This document shows, in pieces, positions 46,652-54,698 of a stretch of DNA of 64,000 nucleotides. Positions within the stretch are counted from its first letter, which is position 1; the number at the start of each line of letters is the position of its first letter. The notes under the pieces are model-generated. The model was not told the DNA's origin. It made no database searches and saw only the letters and a program-made list of their open reading frames with translations. The position numbers and the translations under genes are program-made. The stretch comes from Puia dinghuensis (lineage in GTDB: Bacteria; Bacteroidota; Bacteroidia; Chitinophagales; Chitinophagaceae), in NCBI GenBank assembly GCA_026225275.1, contig JAMFSL010000209.1, positions 1-64,000 on the forward strand, written 5' to 3'.

Positions 46652-48490
46652 TCATTCTTTGATGAACGACCGGGTATATTTTGATTCGGCGGAGGAGATT
46701 TGGACAAAATACGCTCCGGGCCGGTAGTTGCTTACCGGAACGTCTACGATACTGCCTGCGACTCCGCTGATCCGGCTGATCATTCTGCCTTGTGCATCAA
46801 AGATGGCAATCGTCAACTGACCTGTGCCGGTGGTGAGAATGTGTAGCATGTCCGTTGTGGGAATCGGGTACATGCTGATAGAGACAGCTAGGTTGGCGGC
46901 GGCGTCAAAGGTCCGGATGCCGCTATAGGTCAGGCTGCCGTCCGTATTGACGATTTCAAGGCGATAGTAATTGAGGCCTGCTGCGGGCTTGCTGTCTATA
47001 TAAGTATAATCTTGTGTGGTCGGGGCATCCGTCTGTGCTTGTACGGCGCCGATGAGAGAAAAATTGTTGCCATCCGTACTGTGCTCGACATTAAAATGAT
47101 CGATGCCGGTTCCGTCCTGGATAGTCCAATCGAGCACTGCGGAGCCTTGCTGGCCGCCCGATACCGTGAAGTCCGATATGACCACCGGAAGGGTGACGGG
47201 TGTCGTGCTGTAGACGATCGAATAATAACCGTTCGGCAGATTACTTGCGGTGACCGCAAAGGAGACCGTCCCGCCGGATACCGTAGTGGATAGCGTCGAT
47301 ACGGTGGAGTTCGTACCGGTGGCGAAGGAGCCATCGGTAGCATTATAGAGCATGGAGTACGTTGTAGCGGGATTGGGTGAGCTGCCATTATAATCCGCGA
47401 AATTGAAATTGACCGTCACCTGTCCCGACGTATTGCCGCCCGATTCCTGCATATACCAGGATCTGTTCCAACGGCTGAGGCTGGTGGCGCTGGTGACACC
47501 GGGAATCGTAGCGGGGCTGATGACCGCATTGCTTTGGCCGTTGTGGGCAGCCATCAGGAAACCTGCGGTGTTGAGAAAGCCAGACGTTCCGCTGCTGCTG
47601 GAGAAGCCGAGACCATCCGTGGCGCCTGAAGCATTACTGAGTACGTTATCTGTCGAGCTGGTATACCCGATGCCGACGAGGTTCTTATTGAACGATGCGG
47701 CTGAGGGCGGGTTAAAGATCGTGTAGCCTGACGTCGGTAACTGGGATTCGAGGTTCCAGGCGGCGGCTTCATAGTTTTCGAGCAGCCTCCGTTGGGTATT
47801 ATTGAGTAAGCTGCTATAAGCTATCAGTTCGTATACAGGGTCATTATTATACATACCCCTGCTCATAAACGTATTGCTGATGGAATAAGTATTGTTCGTC
47901 GCTGATGCTGCTTCGTCCACCAGGATATGTGTCGCCGTGGTGCCTGTGAGGCTTTGCACGCCATTGATCCACATCGTCGAGGGACTGCCGGTGGCATCGC
48001 ACCAGTCATTGCCATTAGGGCCGTCGGTATAGCTGACGTTACCGGTGCTGCTGGAGCCCGCATACCGGATGCTGAAATCCGTCAGGGCCGGCGATGAAAA
48101 TAAGTACTGATAGCTGGAGCCCAGATTCGTGCGGGCGCTGACGATCGTTTGGTAAGCGCCGGTAGGGCCTGTCATGTATTCACTAGTATTCTGGAAGATG
48201 ACGGCGGAGTTGCCATTGAGGGCATTCGTCTTCAGGACGGGTTGGGTTCCGCTGGTGGCCTGGACGGCGTGGTGGTTATTACCGCTCTTATCTATCCATT
48301 TGGCGATAAAGTCACCATTGGCGGCTTGCGAACCACTGGGATTTTGAAGGGTCGTCGGGTCTGCGGCGGTCAACCATAGTGCGAGGTTGGAATTACCGAG
48401 CCCGGCGGGGTAATATTGAGCGCTGGCGGACATGCAGGTGATCGCCAGGGTAAGGGTAATAAAGAATAGGTGGTGTATAAGTGGTTTCAT
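46652..48490 (-). CDS. T9SS-secreted protein with type A (Por) sorting domain
   Basis: 612 residues: signal peptide (to about residue 25, SASAQ), a concanavalin/LamG-like N-terminal domain (LALWLTAADPTTLQNP; AKWIDKSGNNHHAVQA) of the kind found in many Bacteroidota exoproteins, a beta-rich middle, and a C-terminal Por-type sorting domain (MYPIPTTDMLHI; VPVSNYRPGAYFVQI). Exported by type IX secretion. First gene of the operon leading to the DUF1553/DUF1501 genes, 37 bp before the next start; perhaps the surface recognition component of that system. Confidence 0.82.
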   Translation of the reverse strand: MKPLIHHLFFITLTLAITCMSASAQYYPAGLGNSNLALWLTAADPTTLQNPSGSQAANGDFIAKWIDKSGNNHHAVQATSGTQPVLKTNALNGNSAVIFQNTSEYMTGPTGAYQTIVSARTNLGSSYQYLFSSPALTDFSIRYAGSSSTGNVSYTDGPNGNDWCDATGSPSTMWINGVQSLTGTTATHILVDEAASATNNTYSISNTFMSRGMYNNDPVYELIAYSSLLNNTQRRLLENYEAAAWNLESQLPTSGYTIFNPPSAASFNKNLVGIGYTSSTDNVLSNASGATDGLGFSSSSGTSGFLNTAGFLMAAHNGQSNAVISPATIPGVTSATSLSRWNRSWYMQESGGNTSGQVTVNFNFADYNGSSPNPATTYSMLYNATDGSFATGTNSTVSTLSTTVSGGTVSFAVTASNLPNGYYSIVYSTTPVTLPVVISDFTVSGGQQGSAVLDWTIQDGTGIDHFNVEHSTDGNNFSLIGAVQAQTDAPTTQDYTYIDSKPAAGLNYYRLEIVNTDGSLTYSGIRTFDAAANLAVSISMYPIPTTDMLHILTTGTGQLTIAIFDAQGRMISRISGVAGSIVDVPVSNYRPGAYFVQISSAESKYTRSFIKE

Positions 48491-48708
48491 AGAATCAAAT
48501 TATCGGGGGTAGAGTGTCAAAAAGGATGCAACTTTATAATTAGTTGAATTTTAGTCGTTTGGGGAATTGATTATTTCCCATATTGGGAGTGGGTTCCGAA
48601 AAATAGGGTTGGGGAGTAGGGAAAGGGGAAATAATTTTTATTTCCAGGCAACATTTCTTCCTTTGCGTCCATCTCACTACTACAAAAGCTAGTTTTAATA
48701 GGAAAAAA
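48491..48708. other. Divergent intergenic region, T9SS protein / sigma factor
   Basis: 218 bp with no gene. Divergent promoters are expected, but I see only partial matches: TTTG 48662-48665 and TAGTTTTA 48690-48697, spaced 24 bp, which is too wide. No operator-like palindrome was recognised. Confidence 0.4.
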
Positions 48709-49257
48709 TTGACGGACAAGCAATTGATTGAAGGCTGTTTGAAGGGAAATATCAAAAGCCAGCGTAACCTTTATGACCATTTTAAAGGCAAGATGATGGC
48801 TATATGCCGGAGGTATGCCGCTGATTTAACGGAAGCAGAAGATATGCTGCAAGAGGCCTTTATAAAGATCTTTACCAATATAGGTCAATACCGGTTTGAC
48901 GGGGCGCTCGAAGGCTGGGTCAGACGGATTGTTGTCAATACCGCTCTCGAAGTTTTGCGAAAGAGGCTTATTCGGTTTACCGATATCGATAGGGAGACGG
49001 AGGAGCTTGCGTCGCCGGATACTGATGTCATCGCTGCATTGAGTGTCGGGGATCTCCTGAAGCTTATATGCGAGCTGCCCGATGGTTATCGGGTGGTCTT
49101 CAATCTCTACGTGATTGAAGGCTATGACCACAATGAGATAGCTGACTTACTGGGCATCAATCCCGCCACCAGCCGCAGTCAACTGCTGAAGGCTAAGCGG
49201 GTTCTTCGGGAGCAGATTGAATATATTAATAGAGTACCCAACACATATGCACCGTAA
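48709..49257 (+). CDS. ECF RNA polymerase sigma factor
   Basis: 182 residues. Region 2 (DHFKGKMMAICRRYAADLTEAED, MLQEAFIKIF) and region 4 (LPDGYRVVFNLYVIEGYDHN, EIADLLGINPATSRSQLLKAK) are clear. The start is TTG at 48709, preceded by AGGAAAAAA, since no ATG or GTG in frame restores the family N-terminus (xTDKQLIEGCLKGN). It overlaps by 11 bp the gene for a putative membrane-spanning partner, likely its regulator. Target promoters are unknown; the divergent operon is the obvious candidate. Confidence 0.9.
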   Translation: MTDKQLIEGCLKGNIKSQRNLYDHFKGKMMAICRRYAADLTEAEDMLQEAFIKIFTNIGQYRFDGALEGWVRRIVVNTALEVLRKRLIRFTDIDRETEELASPDTDVIAALSVGDLLKLICELPDGYRVVFNLYVIEGYDHNEIADLLGINPATSRSQLLKAKRVLREQIEYINRVPNTYAP

Positions 49258-50725
49258 CGACACTAAATACAATCAACTATTCCGCGACCGGTTCCGGGAT
49301 CACTCCCTCCCGGTCCGTGAAGGCCTGTGGTCGCGCATCCATAGCGGTATCAAGGGCATCCGTCCTGTTTCACAGGTTTCACGTCCAAGTTTTCTCAGGA
49401 TGGCTGTTCAATATGCGCGGGTGCATGCCATGGTGGTTGGAGCGGTTGGTGCGGCAACGGTGGGGGTGATCGTTGGGGTCATTTATTTTTCTCATCCGGC
49501 GAAGCCTTTACGTCCGGGTGTTGCGATAGCGCCGGGCAAGGTGAGTGAAGGGGCGGGGGCGTCACGGGGGGTGGCTGGTCAAGGGGTGGATGATCAAGGG
49601 GATGCTGTTCGAGGGGTGGCTGCCCGGGATAGTGCTGCTCGAGGGGATGCTGCTCGTCAACATGCGGTGACTGATGAAGGGGATGCTGCGGCGAGTACGA
49701 CATCGACTACGACATCGAATGCGGCTACTGGGAACGGGGCTGTCGCTTCTGGAATTGGGGCTACCGGGAACGGGGCTGCCGCTTCTGGGAGTGGGGTTAC
49801 CGGGACTGGGGCTACCGCTTCTGGGACTGGGGCTGCCGCTTCTGGGAATGGACGTTTGAGCGGGCGGGGGCCTGGCCATCAAAAGCATTTTGTTTCCGGG
49901 CATTCCAGGAGTTCTTCCCATCTTGCGGTTCGCGATGCGGCTGCCGGGAGGGTAGCCGATCGGGCTGGCGAAGGGGTAGTCGATGGGGCTGGTGAAGGGG
50001 TAGTCGAAGGGGCTGGTGTTTCCGGGACGGTACCTGGAAGCTTACGGGCGGGGGGGGCTGCTGCTGTCAGACTACCGGCTCTTGCGAATACCAGTAGCCG
50101 CGCTATGATCACGGCACGTCCTATTTTTCCACGGTCTCAGAAATCCAGGCTTAACGATTACGCGAACGGGTCCAAGAGTCGTGCAGGGGTTGTACCTTTT
50201 CGAAAAAAGGCTTTTCGAAGAACGGGATATGTATCGATATACAGCTCCGTAGACTTTCCGACCAGTCGTTATTATACATGGTCCAATACCACGGGTTTCC
50301 GTCTAACCTTCGAGTTTAGTCTGCGCTGGTCGTTCACCGCCGGATTGGAATATGGCAGGGTCAATGTACCGAGAGAGCTGAACCTTCCCGGAGACCCACC
50401 CATGAACGCTTTTCACTTTTCAAATTATGAAGTCCCCCTCCTCCTCGGCTACAGGAAAACATTCCGCCGGTCTGAGCTGACCATCAACGCGGGCGCGATC
50501 CTTAATCTTTATGCCCACACATCCACCAGCAGCTTTACCGACAACTGGCCCAACCGCGACTCCTATGGAGCTGTCCTGGGCGCAGATTATTCCTACTCGC
50601 TGGGTCGCCATCTGGCCGTTTTTGGTCAGCCATACGTCCGCTACAGCATCAGCGATTACCGAATGTTCATTCAGTCCCAGCGGTATACGTTGGGTACGCT
50701 GCTGGGGGTGAGATATCAGTTATAG
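49247..50725 (+). CDS. Putative bi-membrane-spanning protein (inner-membrane helix, repeat linker, outer-membrane beta-barrel)
   Basis: 492 residues. A short cytoplasmic N-terminus (1-59) is followed by one membrane helix (60-81, AMVVGAVGAATVGVIVGVIYF), a 220-residue Gly/Ala/Ser/Thr-rich linker with tandem repeats (82-300), and a C-terminal region with alternating aromatic beta-strands typical of an outer-membrane barrel (about 330-492; FRLTFEFSLRWSFTAGLEYGR, YSISDYRMF). No signal peptide for T9SS or Sec other than the helix. Position after the sigma factor suggests an anti-sigma or sensor role: the N-terminus could bind the sigma factor. ATG 49247 preferred; a TTG at 49217 is possible. Confidence 0.65.
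   Translation: MHRNDTKYNQLFRDRFRDHSLPVREGLWSRIHSGIKGIRPVSQVSRPSFLRMAVQYARVHAMVVGAVGAATVGVIVGVIYFSHPAKPLRPGVAIAPGKVSEGAGASRGVAGQGVDDQGDAVRGVAARDSAARGDAARQHAVTDEGDAAASTTSTTTSNAATGNGAVASGIGATGNGAAASGSGVTGTGATASGTGAAASGNGRLSGRGPGHQKHFVSGHSRSSSHLAVRDAAAGRVADRAGEGVVDGAGEGVVEGAGVSGTVPGSLRAGGAAAVRLPALANTSSRAMITARPIFPRSQKSRLNDYANGSKSRAGVVPFRKKAFRRTGYVSIYSSVDFPTSRYYTWSNTTGFRLTFEFSLRWSFTAGLEYGRVNVPRELNLPGDPPMNAFHFSNYEVPLLLGYRKTFRRSELTINAGAILNLYAHTSTSSFTDNWPNRDSYGAVLGADYSYSLGRHLAVFGQPYVRYSISDYRMFIQSQRYTLGTLLGVRYQL
49725..49857 (+). repeat. Imperfect tandem repeats in the linker coding sequence
   Basis: Units of about 36 bp (half-unit about 18 bp) of the form GGGAACGGGGCTGCCGCTTC code Gly-Ala-Ser-Thr repeats such as ATGNGAAASGSG. 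Repeats differ by single bases, so copy number could vary in frame. Confidence 0.8.
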
Positions 50726-50763
50726 GGTGAAAGAGGTGAGGTCTACGGGTAATGACTTAGGGA

Positions 50764-51948
50764 TTATATTAATCGTTTGAGTTTGATTTTTGTTTGCATT
50801 TTGACGCCAGCTTTTGTCAGGTACCGGATGTCAATCATTGTCCCTTCGCTACTATTTAAGAGCTGTCTATATTTTTCCAGGCTGCCGTTTTCAATGTTAT
50901 TAATAGCGAGTATCCTTTGCCCTATTCGTAATCCTTTCTGATATGCGCTGCTGGTTGAAACTACACCTGAAATTAAAATTCCTCCATTCTTTGATTCCAG
51001 GGCTAACCCACTTACCGGAAAGTCGGTTTTTCTGTGGTATGAATTGTTTGGTTTTAAAAAAAGTTTGTTGGTGGAATAGTCCAGGATGAAATTAAAACGG
51101 CTGATTATTTCGTTACCCACCAAGCCTAGATAATTGTCAAATGCATTGACTCCTTCTTTTGCTGAAGAAAGCAGAATGGGCATCTCGCCGAATTCATAGC
51201 CTCCCAATCTTATAGATTTGATAACAGCTATTTCTGCATTGGACTTACCTGTCATACCTTCCATTTCCTGCGAAATGGTTTTACCGATCCGGGTCTTCAG
51301 GCGGGTTTTAATTTTGTAAGGGGTATTGACCATTACTGAGCCGCTAAACCCGCAGTCAAACAAAACTTTCCCGGTTAATCTTTGCCCGTTTTCCAATTCC
51401 ATTGTCACCGTGAATTCCGGAACTCCAATTTTGTCATCAAAATCAATTTGAGTGTATCCTTGTGTGTCAAGAGGCGTATTGAAATTGAAAAGACTCATTT
51501 TATTGCTGTCGTAATCAATCTTCGTTATATATTTTGATAAAATGGAATAGCCGATTAAGCCATAAAAATTGATGCCTAATTTATTTCTCAACGTTGTCAG
51601 ATCGAGTATTACACATGGTGTACTATCAAGAATCGTGTTATTGTTCAGATGAATGAATTGGTTTGATGCTATACGATACTTTTTTGAACCGCCTGCACCT
51701 ACTTTTTCATCTTCGGAATCGGGGTTGACCCCTAATTTCACTGCCATTGCGGAATCCAATAAAGTTGCTGTCGCTCCCGAATCAAAATAAAATAAGACAC
51801 TATCGGCTTTATTGTTGATGGTCAGTTGTAGAATAATATTTGTGTTGGCATATTTTACAAATGGGATTTGTGCAACTTGGCCGAAGGCAAAACAAAATTG
51901 ACCCAGGAGAAGGGTTGTGAAGAAGAGGTGTTTAAGGTTCATTTTCAT
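50764..51948 (-). CDS. Secreted retropepsin-like/PDZ protein, paralogue of the 14.4-kb gene
   Basis: 394 residues with signal peptide (to about residue 23). Two half domains of the aspartyl-protease fold and a C-terminal PDZ domain (about 300-394) align in order with the earlier paralogue, but the catalytic triads are altered: DSG at 56-58 and DCG at 198-200 instead of DTG. DSG occurs in some active family members; DCG is rarer, so activity is uncertain. Base composition is clearly AT-richer than that of the paralogue. Confidence 0.78.
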   Translation of the reverse strand: MKMNLKHLFFTTLLLGQFCFAFGQVAQIPFVKYANTNIILQLTINNKADSVLFYFDSGATATLLDSAMAVKLGVNPDSEDEKVGAGGSKKYRIASNQFIHLNNNTILDSTPCVILDLTTLRNKLGINFYGLIGYSILSKYITKIDYDSNKMSLFNFNTPLDTQGYTQIDFDDKIGVPEFTVTMELENGQRLTGKVLFDCGFSGSVMVNTPYKIKTRLKTRIGKTISQEMEGMTGKSNAEIAVIKSIRLGGYEFGEMPILLSSAKEGVNAFDNYLGLVGNEIISRFNFILDYSTNKLFLKPNNSYHRKTDFPVSGLALESKNGGILISGVVSTSSAYQKGLRIGQRILAINNIENGSLEKYRQLLNSSEGTMIDIRYLTKAGVKMQTKIKLKRLI

Positions 51949-51983
51949 AAAGGATCAGGTTGAGGGCGTGAAATGAAAAAGTG

Positions 51984-52001
51984 TGTAATTAATTGATTAA
52001 C
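51984..52001. repeat. Left copy of an 18-bp repeat flanking the AT-richer segment
   Basis: TGTAATTAATTGATTAAC here and TGTAATCAATTGATTAAC at 62346-62363 differ at one base. The left copy also sits inside a weak inverted repeat (GTGTGTAA and TTATACAC arms). Confidence 0.5.
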
Positions 52002-52095
52002 TTATACACAAGATACGTGACGCGCACGAAAGGCTTCATTTTATTAGGGTTGTATTTTTCCATAACCGTTTGTATTTATGTGATTCAATGAAATT

Positions 52096-52932
52096 CTAAG
52101 ATGTAAAGTCGGTTGAAAAAGAAATCTCTCTCCAGTCGTTCATTTGACTTTCCAACTGATCTATCTTTTTTTCGGCCCGGTTGAATGCATCGCTGCCAAG
52201 GAACAAATCAACAGGAGGATCTTGGGTATTAACAAGTTTCAAAAAGGCATCAGCGACTTTATCCGGATCACCCAGCTGATTGCCGTCACTTCTCTGCATG
52301 TTTTGATGCGACTGCCTTAGGTAGTCGTAATCCCTGAGTTGATTTTCACTGAAAACTATCGAGTCAGCCTTGGCGAAATTTGTTCTAAACCCGCCTGGCA
52401 TTACGTTTGTGACATGGATGCCCAGCGGTTTGAGATCATTTGCAAGTGCTTCCGACAAGCCGCCTACGGCAAATTTAGCGGCGCAATAAATTGCCCACCC
52501 TGAACCCGGAGCAAAACCCGCAATCGAAGCAATATTGATAATGTGCCCCGAGCGTTGTTTTCTAAAATAAGGAAGAGTTTGTTGAATCACCCGGACCACC
52601 GCGAAAAAATTTACCTCAAAGTTCTCGTCGATCTCCTCTGTGGTTAATTCTTCGAGGGCGCCCCCGAGACCGTAACCCGCGTTGTTTACAACGACATCAA
52701 TAACGCCGAATTTTTCGACTGTTTTCTTTGCAGACTCTGCAATTGATGTTTTACTTTTAAGATCTACTTCTAAGGGCAGAAACCGGTCCCCAAATTCGGC
52801 AAATTGTGCAAATGCGGAAATTGACCTTGAAGTAGCCGCGACGCTGTGTCCTTTTGACAGGAGTTGTTTTGCCAGGGCGAATCCAATTCCCTTGGATGCC
52901 CCTGTAATGTACCATACTTTTTTACCGCTCAT
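52096..52932 (-). CDS. Short-chain dehydrogenase/reductase
   Basis: 278 residues. Cofactor motif TGASKGIG (10-17), NNAG (83-86), catalytic S136, Y149 and K153 (YCAAK). Substrate unknown. It lies 82 bp downstream of an AraC-type gene on the same strand, with a palindrome and a TAATTTTG box (minus strand, 52950-52957) just before its ATG, so it is probably controlled by that regulator. Shares the C-terminal VDLFLGSDA-type layout with the SDR at 28.2 kb. Confidence 0.86.
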   Translation of the reverse strand: MSGKKVWYITGASKGIGFALAKQLLSKGHSVAATSRSISAFAQFAEFGDRFLPLEVDLKSKTSIAESAKKTVEKFGVIDVVVNNAGYGLGGALEELTTEEIDENFEVNFFAVVRVIQQTLPYFRKQRSGHIINIASIAGFAPGSGWAIYCAAKFAVGGLSEALANDLKPLGIHVTNVMPGGFRTNFAKADSIVFSENQLRDYDYLRQSHQNMQRSDGNQLGDPDKVADAFLKLVNTQDPPVDLFLGSDAFNRAEKKIDQLESQMNDWREISFSTDFTS

Positions 52933-52934
52933 TG

Positions 52935-52954
52935 TTTTGTATTTTAATACAAAA
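52935..52954. promoter_or_regulatory. Perfect palindrome at the SDR start
   Basis: TTTTGTATT-TT-AATACAAAA, 9-bp perfect arms, 2 bp upstream of the SDR ATG (minus strand). It overlaps a TAATTTTG -7-like box at 52950-52957. An operator for repression of the SDR gene is likely; AraC proteins usually bind direct repeats, so another regulator could be involved. Confidence 0.5.
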
Positions 52955-53014
52955 TTAAGCCGGTTAAAAATCTGCGTTTTGTTGTATCGAAACCATTATT
53001 TGCGAAATTCAAAC

Positions 53015-53959
53015 CTAGCGGTAGGAGGATGGATTAAACTTCGCATGTTTTTTAAAGAAATTGTTAAAATGGGCTTGATCCTCAAATCCCAAAGCGTAGC
53101 TGATTTCACCAATATTCCAATTGGTATGCTTGAGCAGGGCCTTGGCTTCCGCAACAAGCCGTTCAGAAATGAGATCGGTGGTTGTGCGGCCAGTCGCCTG
53201 TTTGATCGCCCTGTTAAGATAGTTAACATGCACTGCAAGCCTGTCTGCAAATACTTTAGGAGTGCGAAATTCAAAGCGCTGCGACATCGATACTATCGGA
53301 AACTGCCGCTCTAATAATTCGGTAAAGACGTTCGTAATTCTTGCGCTCGCGTTAGTGTGATTACTGATGTTTTCCGGGGGTTGGAGCTTTATGGCAAGAA
53401 ATATCAATTCGCTTACATAGTTTCTGATCAATTCGTATTTATAAATATAATGTGAATTGAGTTCTTTAATTATTTTTTCAAATATCTCCCTAATCTCTTC
53501 GCATTCATGGTCTTCGAGATTAAATACAGGTTTTGCGCCAGAGGAGTACAACGGCAAATTGTTGAGATTAAGGCGCAGATTCTCTTTGAAGAATTCATCC
53601 CTGAAAACGCAAAAATAGCCGCTAGTGTCCGGTGTCATGGGGTCATAAGTGTAAGGCACCTGAGGATTGAAAAAGAGCAGGGTATTGCCCTTTATCTCTA
53701 TACTTCCATCACCGTAGTGGAAAACATTGTTTCCCCGATATAACATGATTTTATAGAAATCTCTACGGATATACGTTGGAGATGTAGTTTGTGACTGAAT
53801 CCGATCTTCAATGCGGAATACATTGAATTGGCCTATGTCTTTTTTTTGATCAATAGACAGTTCTGGAAATTTATGCTTATAGAAGGCTTCTAGTGATTCT
53901 GCCGATTTTGTCATATAAAAGAATTGTTTCGATGTTGAACCTTTATATTGGATTGCCAT
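53015..53959 (-). CDS. AraC-family transcriptional regulator
   Basis: 314 residues. N-terminal cupin-like sensing domain (about 60-160; MLYRGNNVFHYGDGSIEIKGNTLLFFNP) and C-terminal AraC HTH pair (about 210-314; VFADRLAVHVNYLNRAIKQATG; YALGFEDQAHFNNFFKKH). Followed by the SDR gene; oxidoreductase-AraC pairs are common. Divergent from the ECF sigma gene with 78 bp between. ATG at 53959; Met16 is an alternative start. Confidence 0.87.
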   Translation of the reverse strand: MAIQYKGSTSKQFFYMTKSAESLEAFYKHKFPELSIDQKKDIGQFNVFRIEDRIQSQTTSPTYIRRDFYKIMLYRGNNVFHYGDGSIEIKGNTLLFFNPQVPYTYDPMTPDTSGYFCVFRDEFFKENLRLNLNNLPLYSSGAKPVFNLEDHECEEIREIFEKIIKELNSHYIYKYELIRNYVSELIFLAIKLQPPENISNHTNASARITNVFTELLERQFPIVSMSQRFEFRTPKVFADRLAVHVNYLNRAIKQATGRTTTDLISERLVAEAKALLKHTNWNIGEISYALGFEDQAHFNNFFKKHAKFNPSSYR

Positions 53960-54037
53960 GGGATGGGCAAACTACCACTGTAAAAGTCGGGAGAATCTCA
54001 GAGTTTTTGTTATTTTTACGTTATATAATCATAACTG

Positions 54038-54628
54038 GTGGAGATCCTACATACATTCGATGAAGCCGCGTTGTTTAAGCGCATCGCTCAAGGCGATGAA
54101 GCGGCTTTCCGCCAGGTTTTTCACTACTACAATAAAAAACTTTTTCCGGTCGTGGTCAGTCTGGTTCGATCAGAATCCGATGGCCGGGAAATTATCCAGG
54201 AAGTTTTTATTAAATGCTGGCTTAACCGTGAGAATCTGCCAGAAATGGCCAATCCTGGCGGCTGGCTCTACACTGTCGCATGTAACTCTGCTTATGATTT
54301 TATCCGCAGCATGGCCACCTATCAGGTAAAACTGAGCCAATTGCCGGTGATGGACGTTGATCAAGACCTGGAACAACAGCTCGATGCCAAATATACCAAG
54401 ACTTTGATCGACGAGGCGGTTGCTCATTTGCCCCAGCGCCGTCGCCAGGTGTTTCAAATGGCTCGTCTGGAAGGTTATAGCCGAAAGGAAATTGCCGAAA
54501 AGTTGGACATTTCTGAGCATACCGTTCGCAATCAACTCGTTGAAGCCGTGACATTTGTACAAGAGTACCTCGAAAAACACGCCTGTGTTTATCTTCCGGC
54601 ATTGATCATTTGTTTGAACCAATGGTAA
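54038..54628 (+). CDS. ECF sigma factor of the SusC/D-associated type
   Basis: 196 residues with region 2 (GDEAAFRQVFHYYNKKLFPVV; EIIQEVFIKCW) and region 4 (LPQRRRQVFQMARLEGYSRK; EIAEKLDISEHTVRNQLVEA). Start is GTG at 54038, the only suitable start. It is followed by FecR and a SusC protein carrying an STN signalling domain, i.e. the FecI-FecR-FecA-like trans-envelope circuit in which uptake of the ligand releases the sigma factor. Confidence 0.92.
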   Translation: MEILHTFDEAALFKRIAQGDEAAFRQVFHYYNKKLFPVVVSLVRSESDGREIIQEVFIKCWLNRENLPEMANPGGWLYTVACNSAYDFIRSMATYQVKLSQLPVMDVDQDLEQQLDAKYTKTLIDEAVAHLPQRRRQVFQMARLEGYSRKEIAEKLDISEHTVRNQLVEAVTFVQEYLEKHACVYLPALIICLNQW

Positions 54629-54698
54629 TTTATTTTCTCGGCCGATAGTACAAAGCGAAGTGCACAGCCGTTTCTTCTCCATTAAGCAGGCATACACC

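Noticed and set aside
49562-49921. 119-residue minus-strand Pro/Ser-rich open frame
   Set aside because: Antisense to the repeat linker of the bi-membrane protein; low complexity caused by the repeats.
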